Assembly (NCBI GenBank): GCA_022432975.1
Contig: CM039509.1
Span: 46,123,167-46,187,166, forward strand
Reading direction: 5' to 3'
Source of the DNA: Begonia masoniana
Taxonomy: Eukaryota; Streptophyta; Magnoliopsida; Cucurbitales; Begoniaceae
Length of the DNA stretch: 64,000 nucleotides
In this document: positions 1 through 11,902 of the stretch, piece by piece
How the letters are laid out: each line of letters begins with the position of its first letter
Position numbering within the stretch: the first letter of the stretch is position 1
The notes under the pieces: model-generated
Told to the model about the DNA's origin: nothing
Databases searched by the model: none
The model's input: the letters and a program-made list of their open reading frames with translations, nothing else
Made by a program: the position numbers and the translations under genes

Positions 1-458
<458 letters not shown>

Positions 459-2013
459 TCATATAATCTCTGAGTTTATCGTACGACGGTATTCCTCTAT
501 GGTTTGATCATGATCTGGAAAATCCTCAAGTTCTAATGGCGAATAAGGGAGTTGAGTCTGCAGACTTGCGTAATTTGGAGTTTGAAGATCCTGCATTGTC
601 AGAATAAAAATAGTATAAACAACTTCTACTGTTAACCTCTGATTGAATTTGTTAAAAGAGAGGGAAGAGAGAGAAAGAGGTCACAAATTCAATCAGTCAA
701 AAAGAGTTCATTGAAGATGATGAGCAAAGCCATTTAGGTCACCTTCAGAAATTAGTGGCAGGGGTAAATCTATCTTTATACAAAGTTAGTAGGGTTCATT
801 TCACTTCAGCTTTCCTTGCTGAATCATAAAGAGACGACTAAAAAGTGCATGTTTTTGTGGACCCAGGTCCAAACTATCAGGCGAAATCACAAATCCCGTT
901 AATTCTATTGCTTTAAATGCAACAATGGCAGGAGAGAGAGAGAGAGAGAGAGAGATTCAGTAAGTCTCTGTAAAAAATAAAATAAAAAATGTTTTTCTGT
1001 ACCTGAATTAGGTTTGATGAGCAGTCTACTCCAAGAAAATAGAAATCGGAGACGCTGTTTGCTTCGTCGGCGGCCAAATACGAAGCTTGCAAGCAACCCT
1101 TGGTGGTGGTAGTTTCTAGGGTTGTCCCTTGAGTGACTTCAGAAGAAGACGCATCCGAAATAGGAAATTTTGCAAATTCAAGAATGGAACTGTCTTGTTC
1201 ATTTTCAGTCTCAGATCTTGAAATTTCCAATCCATTATCATCGTCCCCTAATAATTGATCTTGGTCTTTCAGATCACTCGAAACTGCGTCTTTCCGTTTT
1301 GATTTCGCCATTGGTAGCGCTGTTTTCTTGAAAACTCGACACAATGCATAAGAATCCTGTACTTAAAAATGATAAACCAGAATTAGGCAAGATCTGGTTA
1401 AGAAATGGGATGTAATAGTGCAAGACTGGACGTTGAAGATACTTCTAAAATTGAGAGATTGAATTGAATTATGTTTTTTGATACCTTTAAGGATGATGTC
1501 GGAGAAGAAGAAGTTCCACTAGCGGAATGAATAAGCCGATACTCATGCATAACCCAATTACTCCTCATCCCATGAGGAGCCCTTCCTTTATAATACACCA
1601 ATGTCTTCTTCATCCCTACCGGAATCTTATTAGAATTCACCTGCCGGTCTTTCCCCGTTGCTTTCCAGTATCCGGCTCTGGTTGCCCGGTTCGTTCTCGA
1701 CCCGTTCGGATACTTCCGATCCCTCGGGCTGTAGAAGTACCACTCCATATCCTTGCTCGGTAGATACGACTTTTCTGATCATATAATCACAGGTTCTTTC
1801 TCCTAATCAAATGACAAAACAAAAAACAACACTTAACAAACGTTTGATTTAAGTACCTGGTAATTCCCATGGTTCGCATTTGTAGAGGTCAATCTCAGGA
1901 ATAATCTCGAGCTCAATCGTACGGCCACTGATTTTTCTGTCCAAGTAGTAAGCAACAAGCTCTTCGTCAGTAGGATGGAACCTGAATCCAGGCGGAAGAG
2001 TGGTGGGTGCCAT
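459..2013 (-). CDS. NAC domain transcription factor, four exons, about 310 aa
   Basis: A plant-specific DNA-binding transcription factor acting in the nucleus. I read exons 2013-1857, 1774-1485, 1356-1003 and 590-459, all with GT-AG junctions and consistent phase (157, 290, 354 and 132 nt). Translation starts at [22 protein letters not shown] subdomains A to E follow: [67 protein letters not shown] and NWVMHEYRL, covering residues 1 to about 150. The acidic, Ser/Thr-rich C-terminus is the presumed activation region. The last exon ends in a plausible acidic tail ([13 protein letters not shown]). Reading through the exon 3 donor instead gives a Ser-Leu run from a (GA)n microsatellite, which I regard as intronic. 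The NAC domain most resembles the NAC028/NAC045/NAC086-type clades, but I cannot assign an orthologue. No transmembrane segment is seen. Confidence 0.9.
932..954. repeat. (GA)n microsatellite in NAC intron 3
   Basis: About eleven GA dinucleotides lie in the third intron of the first NAC gene. Read on the minus strand without splicing they would encode a Ser-Leu repeat, which is why the exon 3/4 junction matters for the predicted C-terminus. Confidence 0.85.
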
Positions 2014-5000
2014 CCGATCAACCTGCTGGTCTACTTAAGAGAGAGAAAAGAAGATGGAAGACGACATCAAACTATAGCCATATATATAAGCAACTGTAGG
2101 AGAATCAGATGGAAAAGAACAGCCCTCGGGGAACCACTAAACTACGCAGCTGCCATTGTTGAGCGGGAAGGAAGAAAGGAAGGAGAGTGGTAGATTGGTA
2201 AATAAAGGGGAAGGATGAGGTTGGAAGAGTAAAGAGATTGCTTTTTGTGCCTTTAGTTGAGACTGGAAGAAGGAGATTCCATGAGTGAGGGTTTGTGTGA
2301 AAAGACAGGAGGGTCTGAGAGAAGCTTCAGCACTTTAATGGCTTCTGCTCTCAGCTTCTCAAACTAACAAAAGACAAAAAGAAGACAACGTGGGCCCGAC
2401 CACCGACCACCTCAGATCCTATGGCCGTCGGCTGAGGCTCCCAAACTCTGTTCGCTCTTTCACTGTAATAATCTCATCATATGGAGATTGATCAAATCTT
2501 GTTCCCATTGTATACAGTTTTTGCGACCCGACAATCATTATTAACCAATTGTATTTCGATCAGAATTGATGTTTGGACAAACTTCAAAATTCATATTTTA
2601 TATTTTCTCTCCCAATTAAGCTATGATACCAATGGTTGAGAATCGAATGCAAATAATTTAAAAAATAAAATCAATGTGGAAAAACATGAAAACCAAAATT
2701 TATCTTTTGGGATGAAAACTAAGAGAATGAGAGAAATTCATTAATTAAAAATCAATATACAATTAACTTTTGTAACTCAATCATATATATATATATATAT
2801 ATAGAAAAAACATAAAACCATAATATTGATATACGAATTTGACCCGATCCAACTAGTATTCGCCTCATGCTGAACTCTGACAAAAAACTTATTCAAATGC
2901 TCGAAATTGTTTTATAAATTGATCAACTTTAGATGTATAAGTGAAAAAATTTAGGAAAAAACCCTAATTTCTTGATCCTCTTTTTTTTTGTGCGGATCAG
3001 AGGTTAGATTTCAACTCATTTGGCACTTCAAATGTTTTGTCTAGCCTTTGGAATTTCTATTTATTTATAGCGATTTCCTTAATTTTTATGACGATATATC
3101 GATCTAATTCATGGGGAAGCTTATGGTTCATTGTACGTGGTTTAAAAAAATAAAACAATTTAAGTTACATTGTCATTGAAGTATATGTATACTTTACGTC
3201 TTGATAATCTTACATGTTCTGCGCGGTATAATCACTTCCTCACTATCAATTAATCATTTCGCTAGTATAATATTGTCTTTTGGGGCCAAAATCCGTCCAG
3301 TTCCATTCTTATGTTTTATCTCAAAACTTGTTATACTAGTCTCGATAAATTTTACTTATGAATTATTTATCTAAATCACTCCTTAAGCGATGTGGGATTG
3401 TACACTCTTATGAATTGTGTGTTAGGCTCTGACAATTTATCTTAAATTTAGATCATTTTGGCCAAGAATAGGCCGACTAACAACAATCACCTAGTCCCCC
3501 AATTGAAGACCTGACGTCTCCATCAGCCACACTTATGGTTGGATCTTAGTTCTAATATTATTTATAAAAACTCATCTCACATATTGTTCGTTTATGATTA
3601 AATCTATACAATTATTACTCTCAAATGTATTATACTAGTTTAAAGAATCATATTGCTATGAATCATATTTTAGACCATAACTAGAGAAACCTCCACAATT
3701 TTTGTGTCCGCTGAAGTTGTAATTAGACTCACCATTCGACAAGCATTCCATATTTTCGGTGAATTATATGGTGTTATTTCACAATTTGAATTCAAAATTG
3801 TCATAATAACGACGAAGACACAAGTTTTTTCACTTAATATGTTGCAACAACTCCACCAAATTCATCGAACAAGAGACATAAATCTAACCAACACTACTAG
3901 CAAAATGAAAACCGTGGAGAAAAAGGAGGAAGTACTCTTCCAAAAAATTACACTTTTGTGGATTATATCGAATGTTCTTTGCTTGTGAAGGGATGGGGCC
4001 ACCTCCACTCCAGCCAAGGCTTCTGTATAATGGGATCCTTTTGCTCTTCGTTAATTTTGTTATTAAAAAGGAAAAAAGAAATACTTTTTTTTTTTGCTTG
4101 TTCACATTTTATTAAGTGAGGACTGCCCTCAGCTGAATAAATCTACCTGTCAAACTATCGCACTCTCTGCTTTATCTTTTTATTATTTTAATTTCATTAA
4201 ATTAATTATTTTTGTATTGTTTCTTCCCCACCAGCCCCTCCTTTATCTTTTCTCTTCTTTGTTCGATTCAGTTCAGCTTTAGTTTCCTTTCCTCGAAATA
4301 AAATATCATTTCATTTTCAGTAGGGAGAAGACAAACCATCTAGCTTTAATGATTACTGCTTCAAAATCATTGACTGACTGAGCTATCTAGAGCTCTCAAA
4401 CTCATATTTCTGGGTCTGTACAAAGCTTGGATCCGTAGAAACAACGATGAACTGTGAAGGGTACGTGAGAGTTTAATCCAAAGATGGAACTGCTTTAGAG
4501 ATTTGAATTTAGCCCTTTGCAGATTCTTTTTCGAGCGTTATTCTCGAGTTATGTTGTAGGCAGGGCCTAGTAGTAGCAGTAAGCAGTCGTCTTTTTTGAT
4601 GAATGAGTCATTTGACCCGTTTTACAACTCAGAGATGAGTCAGTGTGATCAGAGATTTAGAGGGTTTGTAGGGTAGGGTTTGAGCCGAAAGACCCTTTTA
4701 GCAGGGCCTCCAAATAACCTTGTATGAAACGCTCAAGGGGGAAGCTTTTGTGAGGGATGATGGTTAAAACAAAAGTGAAAGATTGTTACCAATGTTGATG
4801 AGATCACAACCCCTTCATTTCTTTTTTCTTTTCTTTTATTTTTTACCTTCCTTTTGTTTTGGAATTCATTTCTTTCGTGGCAACCGTCTACTTTCTTTGT
4901 TCTACTCTGTTAAAATATTACATGACGTGTCAAATAATAATTAATACAATAAATATAATAATTAATTATTTATAATTTATTACAATAATAATTATTTAAC

Positions 5001-5087
5001 ACATAAATAAATATTTTAAAATAATATAATCAAAAAATAAATGTAGCATTATTCTTTCATCAATCAATCTCACAATCTAATCAATGA
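2014..5087. other. Intergenic region upstream of the first NAC gene
   Basis: The first few hundred bases are the leader and promoter of the divergent minus-strand NAC gene. The rest is AT-rich spacer without a convincing gene. It contains an (AT)n microsatellite at about 2783-2803 and a degraded repeat at about 3225-3430. Open frames here, such as 3704-3988, have no recognisable domain and unremarkable composition, so I do not call them genes. Confidence 0.6.
3225..3430 (+). repeat. Old dispersed repeat, copy 1
   Basis: A degraded repeat also present near 60205-60390. Both copies share, in the same order, a segment around TAATATTGT, a CAGTTC-TTCTT core, a segment around TTGTACTA or TTATACTA, and CTTATAAATTATTTA or CTTATGAATTATTTA. 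They end around a GTGGGATTGTACACTC or GTGAGATCATGCACTG segment. No coding capacity or terminal structure can be made out. It resembles dispersed repeats often seen in dicot spacers. Confidence 0.5.
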
Positions 5088-5264
5088 TAAGGGTGGGCAA
5101 TCATCGGTTTGGTTTGATTTTGGACCGAACAGAACTGACCTTTTCAGTTTCGGGTTCCGGTTTCCGAACCCAAACCCGAACCCGAACCCGAATAACTTAA
5201 AACAGACCCGAACCGAAAAGTTTGGTTCGGTTGCTCGGGTCGGGTTCGGGTCTGCCCACCCCTA
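5088..5264. mobile_element. hAT-type MITE, 177 bp
   Basis: The element starts TAAGGGTGGGCA and ends TGCCCACCCCTA, imperfect terminal inverted repeats of hAT type. It is flanked on both sides by the same 8-bp duplication ATCAATGA (5080-5087 and 5265-5272). The interior is made of short (C)CGAACC and GGTTCGG units in opposite orientations, so it can fold on itself. No coding capacity. An 8-bp target duplication is typical of hAT elements, so the boundaries are firm. Confidence 0.9.
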
Positions 5265-8085
5265 ATCAATGATATAGATTGTGTAGGCAACGTGGCATTG
5301 GATATGCATGGGCCCAAGGCAATCTGTGGTGGGCTGCCACATGTCTCGACCCCAAGCATAATCAGCCTTTATCATCCTTGAATATCAAGAGTCTCTCTCC
5401 CACGTGTGTTGTCTATTAAAGAGTGTAAGAGGAAGGTATAAATTATAAAGTTCGTTTTTATTGAATCATAACTAGTATTAGGATCTGACCGTCCAACCGT
5501 GGTTAAATTAAATGACTCGTAGCGGAAGACTTAGAAACTAACTAATTTATCAGAGAAATCGTGACTCGTAAAATTGAACTTAAGACATCAGTCCAACAAT
5601 AACATTATTTTAACATAATAATAAGAATCAAAATGAAATCGTCATTGTGATAACTAAAAACACCATGACAAAATAATACAGAGTTCTCAATTAACATGAT
5701 GAAAACTAAAATAGCACTAAGAATGAACCAATCATGGGCTTCGAGAAAATAATAGCTATGTGGTATAATAAGTCATCACAGTCAGAGTTAACTTACGTAC
5801 CTCGTAACATGTTCTATAACATTGTAACTTGTCCTATAACATGTTTGTGTAACGTGTAAATGCATACTCGAACAATCATACGTGTACAACGGACAAATAA
5901 CATGCTCGAGGGTCATGCAAATCATGTAGAAAACGCGTGTATAACAAAAACCTAACATGATGATTTGCACGATCTAATATCATAAATAAAACCCTGACAT
6001 CAACTAGCGTCTACCTCACAGCACTATTGGTATTTGTAACCTCGGAATCCAAACCAACATCTAATGCTTCAATCCTTGTTGTTGTGCACACGTCAATACA
6101 TTTCTAGAATCTCATAATACTTGTTGGATTCTATGACGATGATATGGCAGAACCCACTCAGTGATGCATAGGAGAAGCCTCCAAAAATGTCTGAAATGAG
6201 TCTAGGGTCGTAGCCACCAAATAATGGCATCTCAACACGCAGCACTGTCAAAGCCGTAGCTCACAGCTTTAGGTGCCCCGTCGCTCAACATGCAAGCGAT
6301 ACACGTGTGTTCCTAGAGCTACGGCCCTGACTCCTCAGCGTCACGACATGAGAAATGTCGCAATTCTGTGCTATATGAAAACTAACCAGTGCTGCGGCTC
6401 ATTGTTATTCATAGTCACGGGTTCGACGAATATTTTCAATGGTGTTGCGGCGCTGGGTTCTCTGCATTGCCGCGGTAACCTACGGCCAAATTAGTCTTAT
6501 CTTAAGAACTTGGTTTCTCAACACTAATGGGTGTTGAACCAAAGCCAGACATACATTAACTCACTCTTGTCCATTTTAATTGACTATTAACTATCAATTT
6601 CGAGTTTTAACCAAAAATTCCTTTCTCTCTCAACAGCCTCCACCATGCTTTACCAACTCTGGAAAATAAGTTTAATAAGGAAAGGATACAATAATTATAG
6701 TAAACTCTGTAGCCCCAAAAGTGAGAGCCCATCAGGCCAGGCCACATAATTAGCCTAGGGTTCACTTAATATGACGTCGCATTATTTTAAACCACTAAGG
6801 TCAAAAGTTATAACATACCTTACATAGTCAAAAAATTTGGGAGCTGCTGATTCATTAGGAATTACGGGTTTCACAAGAGTAAGAATTTTCAGTGTCGAAT
6901 AGGATGGTGATGTTGTCTTCAAAGAAACCATTTCGAACAAGACAACGATACATCCTCCGAACATCAACCATCCAACCTTTCGAGTCGCCCTTAGTTCCCA
7001 CTAATTGTATCTCATCAACAACACGGCCTTCTTTCCCATCGTCTTCATTAGAAGTGAAATCAAGATGAATGACACTGGTTGTATTGCGTTCAGAAGTTTC
7101 AGTAAATGAAGAAACAGGCTATTATGGCTGTATCTATCACAAGAGTACGACCTCTGAGTCATCGCCATTGATTCAAGCTCGCAAGTGCAAAACTTGTACA
7201 GCTTTGCACTTGTGAAAGCTAATTTATAACGGCATCTTAAATTGCACTGGCAAAAGCTCACAACTGTAATACTTGTTTTTGCCAATAAAATTCAATCACT
7301 AAATAAACAATCAAACATGAAATTTAAGACGCTAGGAGAGGCTGTCAAACATAACTTTCTCTCTCTAACACTCACATTGTTCCTTTTGATCACTAACCAT
7401 GAATGTTTCTAATTGTAGCTTTTTGTTAAACCTCTTCTCTCCTCTCCACAACTCCCTCTCCACATTTTGCTCGTGGATTGTGTGGTCCAAAGACCTCATT
7501 CACTATCTCCCTCTCCCTCTCCCTCTCCCCCAATTTCTTCTACCTTCTGGTCTGTGGGGTAGCTCTGTTCGGGAAGAAGATAGGAAGACAAAAACTCAAC
7601 TCCTTGATGTATGAATCGCCTTTCTAAATTCTCTCTACTTTGAATCTTTGCCCAAGTCTTTTACTATTCTGTTTGACAATATTGAAGGAATGTTCGAACA
7701 TATTATATTCTGGTCGCCTTTTCTTCCTCCCCACATATCAACGTGCCTCCCACTCCCTCAATCCATCATGTTTTCCTGTTTTTGACAATCACAGAACGTA
7801 AATTCGATCAAAACATCTACTTTTAAATCATACACGCTTTTGCCTATCTTCACCACTTTATAAGAGATTGTATGGATTATTTGGGGTTTCAAACGTGAGA
7901 ACTAATGTGTTTTATGTGCTAGAAAGCATCTGTACCTTCATTTCCATGGAGGGTTAAACTCATTTGATGATTCTTCTGTGTGTATATAGGCCTCTGTCTA
8001 ACATATAATGATCCCATCAGCGCCTAGTTTCTTAAGCAATTCCGACCAGAGCCCACGTTGAGAGAGACAGCAAGCGGTGCCGCTT
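5265..8085. other. Intergenic region, no gene recognised
   Basis: A spacer of about 2.8 kb. Minus-strand frames at 6782-6967 and 7001-7285 lack any recognisable domain. A small hairpin formed by CAACAC and GTGTTG lies near 6510-6535. A (CTCCCT)n-like pyrimidine tract sits at about 7500-7532. The last few hundred bases are probably promoter and leader of the kinase gene. Confidence 0.5.
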
Positions 8086-8258
8086 ATGTCATCCTGTCCT
8101 TCAAGACATTTATACAACCAAAACACCCGAGGTAATTGTTAGACATCTCCTTTTCTTCATCCACCCTCCATTGTTTTGTTTTCATTGATTGCTGCTAAAT
8201 TGCTGTCGGTTTTCCGATCTAATTGCTGTCTCATGTTTTTGTAGATGAACCACAATAG
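8086..8258 (+). promoter_or_regulatory. Possible upstream ORF overlapping the kinase start
   Basis: If the leader intron 8132-8244 is removed (donor GAG|GTAATT, acceptor TTTTTGTAG), an upstream ATG at 8086 opens a 19-codon frame. It crosses the exon junction and ends at TAG 8256-8258, inside the first codons of the kinase ORF but in another frame. An overlapping uORF would be expected to lower kinase translation. This rests on predicted splicing only. Confidence 0.35.
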
Positions 8259-9872
8259 TTCATCAAATCTCGCTTACAAAAATGGAGGCAATTGTGGGGA
8301 TAAGCCACTCCATGATCTCAAAAAGATGGAGCGACCTGAAAAACACATGTCATCTACGCTTCCAAATTATGATCATCTGACCGACGAGGTTAAAAGTTGT
8401 TCCCTCAGTACTGTCATCAACAATGGTCAAGGGAGCGGAAACAACTCTCGTGCCGACAGTTTAGAGAGCTCCAACACTCCCCTCAGGCCTCACACCGGCG
8501 GGGATGTGAGATGGGACTCCATTAACATGATTTCCAAGGGCTCTCAGCTTAATATCAGTCATTTCCGGCTGCTAAAGCGCATTGGCTATGGAGATATTGG
8601 GAGTGTGTATCTGGTTGAACTCAGAGGCACCGATGGCTATTTTGCAATGAAGGTGATGGACAAAGCTTCTCTTGCTGGTAGAAACAAACTACTCAGAGCT
8701 CAAACAGAAAAGGAAATACTTGGCCTCCTAGACCATCCATTTTTGCCTACACTCTATTCTTACTTCGATACTGATAAGTTCTATTGCTTGGTAATGGAGT
8801 TCTGCAGCGGAGGAAACCTTCATTCTCTGAGACAGAAGCAGCCCAGCAAACATTTTACAGAGGAAGCTGCAAGGTTCGTTCCATTTTCTACGGCTATGGA
8901 GTCAAAAATTTGAACAGTAATGATAATATTGTTTAAACTGCCCAAACAAATCCATACCATTGCATTGTTGATGATTTTCATGGCGATCCAGGTTTTATGC
9001 GTCGGAAGTGTTGTTAGCGCTGGAGTACCTTCACATGCTAGGTATTGTTTATAGAGATTTGAAGCCGGAAAATGTGCTTGTGAGAGAAGAGGGCCATATA
9101 ATGCTCTCCGATTTTGATCTCTCTCTTCGTTGCTCCGTCAGTCCGACCCTCGTCAAATCCTCTTCTGTTCAGGTGAGTAGCATAGGCGGCGGCGGCAGCG
9201 GCGATGTCGGCAGCATCCTAGATGATGAGTTCGCAGTGCAAGGCTGTATGCAGCCATCTAATTTCCTCCCTCGGATATTACCGTCGAAGAAAAATAGGAA
9301 GTCAAAGTCCGATTTCGGACTCTTCGTCCGCGGATCGCTTCCGGAATTAATGGCGGAGCCGACAAACGTTCGGTCAATGTCCTTCGTCGGAACGCACGAA
9401 TACTTAGCGCCGGAGATCGTACGCGGTGAGGGCCACTGGCAGCGCCGTCGATTGGTGGACGTTCGGAATCTTCTTATACGAGCTTTTACACGGGACAACT
9501 CCATTCAAAGGATCAGAAAATCGAGCAACGCTGTTTAACGTCGTAGGGCAGCCATTGAGATTTCCTGAAAATCCGAAGGTGAGTTTCGCGGCGAGAGATC
9601 TAATCCGAGGATTGCTGGTGAAAGAGCCGCACCGGCGAATCGCGTACAAGAGGGGAGCGACGGAGATAAAACAGCATCCATTCTTCGAGGGAGTGAACTG
9701 GGCCTTGGTGAGGAGCGCAATGCCTCCGCACGTACCGGACCCGGTAGATTTTTCCAAGTTCGCAAGCAAAGAGGCGGCTCCGGCTGGTAAGAAGACGGAG
9801 GACGATCCCAGGAATAGGAACAAGTCGAGTGCTGCTGAAAGTGAAGGCTATATAGATTTTGAGTATTTCTAG
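8245..9872 (+). pseudogene. AGC1/D6PK-type Ser/Thr protein kinase with a single-base frameshift
   Basis: A plant AGCVIIIa kinase (AGC1.5/AGC1.7 and D6PK group), a family that acts at the plasma membrane in polar auxin transport and tip growth. Exons are 8245-8873 and 8992-9872. The start ATG is the first codon after a leader intron. Visible features are RWDSIN, the glycine loop GYGDIG (about 113-118), AMKVM with the ATP-binding Lys136, YRDLKPEN with catalytic Asp232, and DFD (250-252) in place of DFG. A Ser/Gly-rich activation-loop insert and [11 protein letters not shown] follow. Just after that an extra T at 9437 shifts the frame. Without it the protein would be about 502 aa; with it, it ends at 9538 before the C-lobe. 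Downstream codons remain perfectly family-like ([20 protein letters not shown] end). This is therefore either a very recent lesion or a sequence error. Kinase identity is certain; pseudogene status is not. Confidence 0.9.
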
Positions 9873-10040
9873 CTTTTTAGGCTATTCTTTGCAAAAATAC
9901 TCTTTTTTCCTTTCTTTTGGGTGCAGTCTCGCAATTAACCCTGCTTACTTTATGAAATGTCATGAATACCCTCTACAGAGTACAGAGTTTCCACTTTGTA
10001 CTTAATTGTCTTTCGTGTTTACCAAATTGTTACTTTAATC

Positions 10041-10138
10041 CACGTGGCGCAACCTGAACGAACCAGCATGGCAACAGATGTCAAGTCGAGAGATTTCTTG
10101 TTTCCGATTGCCATTTGGCACTCACGGAGACACGTGGC
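10041..10138 (+). promoter_or_regulatory. Two CACGTGGC ABRE/G-box elements
   Basis: CACGTGGC occurs at 10041-10048 and again at 10131-10138, about 170 and 80 bp upstream of the start codon of the next gene. This is the core bound by ABF/ABI5-type bZIP factors. Paired copies are characteristic of ABA-responsive, seed-maturation promoters, which fits the encoded protein. Confidence 0.75.
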
Positions 10139-10162
10139 CTCTCCATCCACCTTCTTCTCGAA

Positions 10163-10170
10163 TTTATAAA
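10163..10170 (+). promoter_or_regulatory. TATA box of the PM41-like gene
   Basis: TTTATAAA lies about 45-50 bp before the start codon and about 25 bp after the second ABRE. This places transcription start near 10195 and gives a very short leader. Confidence 0.6.
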
Positions 10171-10214
10171 GCCTGAAAAATTTTGCAGTCTCTGTCGCGT
10201 TTAACGAAATAGAC

Positions 10215-10451
10215 ATGTCAGGAGCACAAGGAGCGCAGCCTAAGGGCTCGTCGACGGCGACGACGTACGAGTCAGTGCAAGGAGGAGAAAATAGGACGAG
10301 GACGGACATCCGTTCGAAGGAAGATCAAGGAAAGATTGAGATCGACAAGATTCAGGACAAAGTTGAGGACGCCGCCGGTCAAGGAGGCCCCGTTTTCGGT
10401 GCCGGAAAAGATACGAACAAGCAAGACCTCGGAGTAACTGGCACTGGATAG
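10215..10451 (+). CDS. Small hydrophilic seed-maturation (PM41-like/LEA-like) protein, 78 aa
   Basis: A single-exon ORF with very high Gly, Lys, Asp and Gln content and no hydrophobic stretch, signal peptide or membrane segment. It starts MSGAQGAQP and ends DLGVTGTG. The middle has EGG/QGGEN-RTRTD and KIQDKVEDAAG segments that could form an amphipathic helix. Composition and the ending match what I recall of small plant seed-maturation proteins of the PM41 type, thought to protect cells during desiccation. No biochemical activity is established. The two upstream ABRE boxes and close TATA box support a real, ABA-regulated gene. It lies 340 bp after the kinase gene on the same strand. Confidence 0.8.
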   Translation: MSGAQGAQPKGSSTATTYESVQGGENRTRTDIRSKEDQGKIEIDKIQDKVEDAAGQGGPVFGAGKDTNKQDLGVTGTG

Positions 10452-10802
10452 CCACTCTTTTTTTCCCTTTCCATCTTGTAAAATTTGTGTCGTCTTCGTT
10501 TTTACTTACGTAGTTGCTGAAACCTCAGGGTTACATGCGTGTTTACTTCAAAGTGCCGACTATGTATTGTCAAACTCTTATCGGAACCGGAGTATAATCT
10601 GAGTTTGCTGACGTCTGATTTATTTTTTCAATTTTCCTGTCAAGATTATCGTACAAGGTTTTTGGTATGGGACTAAAACTATGAGCACGAGAATAATTTT
10701 CATCACAACTACTAATTTAGTAAAAGAATAAGAAGACTTAATTGTTTCTGTAAAGTAAAGTTGGGTATATATTGTAATTTTATATAATGATGTCACTATT
10801 TA
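10452..10802. other. Spacer and 3' region
   Basis: The 3' untranslated region of the PM41-like gene, then AT-rich spacer up to the foldback element. No further gene is seen. Confidence 0.5.
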
Positions 10803-11691
10803 GGTTTTTTTTTTAAAAAAATCTTAAATTTTACTATTCATCGAAAAAAACCTCAAAGTATAAAAAATAAGCAATTTAAACTTTTTAGTCCTCATTTTTT
10901 GTTCTGCTAAATGACAAATTGATTTTAAAAAAATATCAAACGATATTCAATTTACTTGAAATGTTTACCACATGTTCATTACATTGTGGGAAGATAGTGT
11001 GAAATGTTTCGTAATTTGATTTATTATAATTTTAGTTAATTATTTTATAAAACAATTATAATAAATCGTATAAGTGTTAGAAAATCACTAAAATTCTCAG
11101 ATTATCTTCTCATAATGTGGTGAGCTTATAGTAAAAATTTCAAGTAAATTGAATAACGTTTAGTATTTGTTTAAAATTTATAAATTAATTTAAAAAAAAT
11201 ATCAAACAATATTCAATTTACTTGAATTAATTTTAAAAAAATAACAAACTTTATTCAATGTACTTGAAATTTTTATCACAAATTCACCACATCATGGGAA
11301 GATAATCGAAGAATTTTCGTGATTTTATAACATTTGTACGATTTATTATAATATTTGTATAAAATACTTAACTAAAATTATAATAAATCGTACAAGTGTT
11401 ATAAAATCGCGAAAATGTTCACACTATCTTCCCACAATGTGATAAAAATGTGGTAAAAATTTCAAGTAAATTGAATATCGTTTGATATTTTTTTAAAATC
11501 AATTTGTCATTTAGCGAAAAAAAAAGGAGGAGGCCGCCTGTCCAATTGGACAGGCCGGCCTCTATGCGCAGGCCGGTACCCAGTCCGGACTAAAAGGTTC
11601 AAATCGCCTATTTTTGATACTTTAAGGTTTTTTTTTCTATGAATAGTAAAATTTAAGGTTTTTTTTTTAAAAAACCCAAACTTTGAAACCC
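10803..11691. mobile_element. MULE-like foldback element with GC-rich core
   Basis: The outer arms are long imperfect inverted repeats: TTAAATTTTACTATTCAT near 10825-10842 matches the complement of ATGAATAGTAAAATTTAA near 11639-11656, and similarity continues inward for hundreds of bases. The left and right outer ends differ by a small indel. A possible 9-bp target duplication is imperfect (CACTATTTA against TATTATTTA, 7 of 9). The arms contain a motif (CAAACGATATTCAATTTACTT, split here as CAAACGATATT and CAATTTACTTGAA) also found in the element at 50208. Near the right arm is a short GC-rich island (11525-11590) with the palindrome CCTGTCCAATTGGACAGG. No transposase. Confidence 0.7.
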
Positions 11692-11902
11692 TATTATTTA
11701 TTGATATAATATAAATAATTAATTAATATATTAATCGAATAAATGAGGAATGATGCTCCAACACAAAATTAGATCGTCAAATTAACCGGTGAACCGGGAT
11801 TTCTTTTTTTATTTATCTTGTGGTTCGATCCCGCTCTGCTGTGCATGCCGTTGCAATTTCCGTTAGGGTTTACTGGGAAGTTCTCTGCAGCTTCGACCGA
11901 AG

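Noticed and set aside
905..967. Alternative last exon of the first NAC gene with a Leu/Ser-rich tail
   Set aside because: It depends on reading a (GA)n microsatellite as protein. The exon at 590-459 has a proper acceptor, the right phase and a realistic acidic C-terminus.
3704..3988. 94-codon plus-strand frame
   Set aside because: No recognisable domain, AT-driven composition and no splice or promoter context.
9421..9438. A tiny intron (GTGAGG...GGCAG) explaining the kinase frame change
   Set aside because: About 15 bp is far too short for a plant intron and removing it would delete conserved residues.
9169..9823. Long minus-strand frames opposite the kinase
   Set aside because: They are shadows of the GC-rich kinase exon and have no domain similarity.
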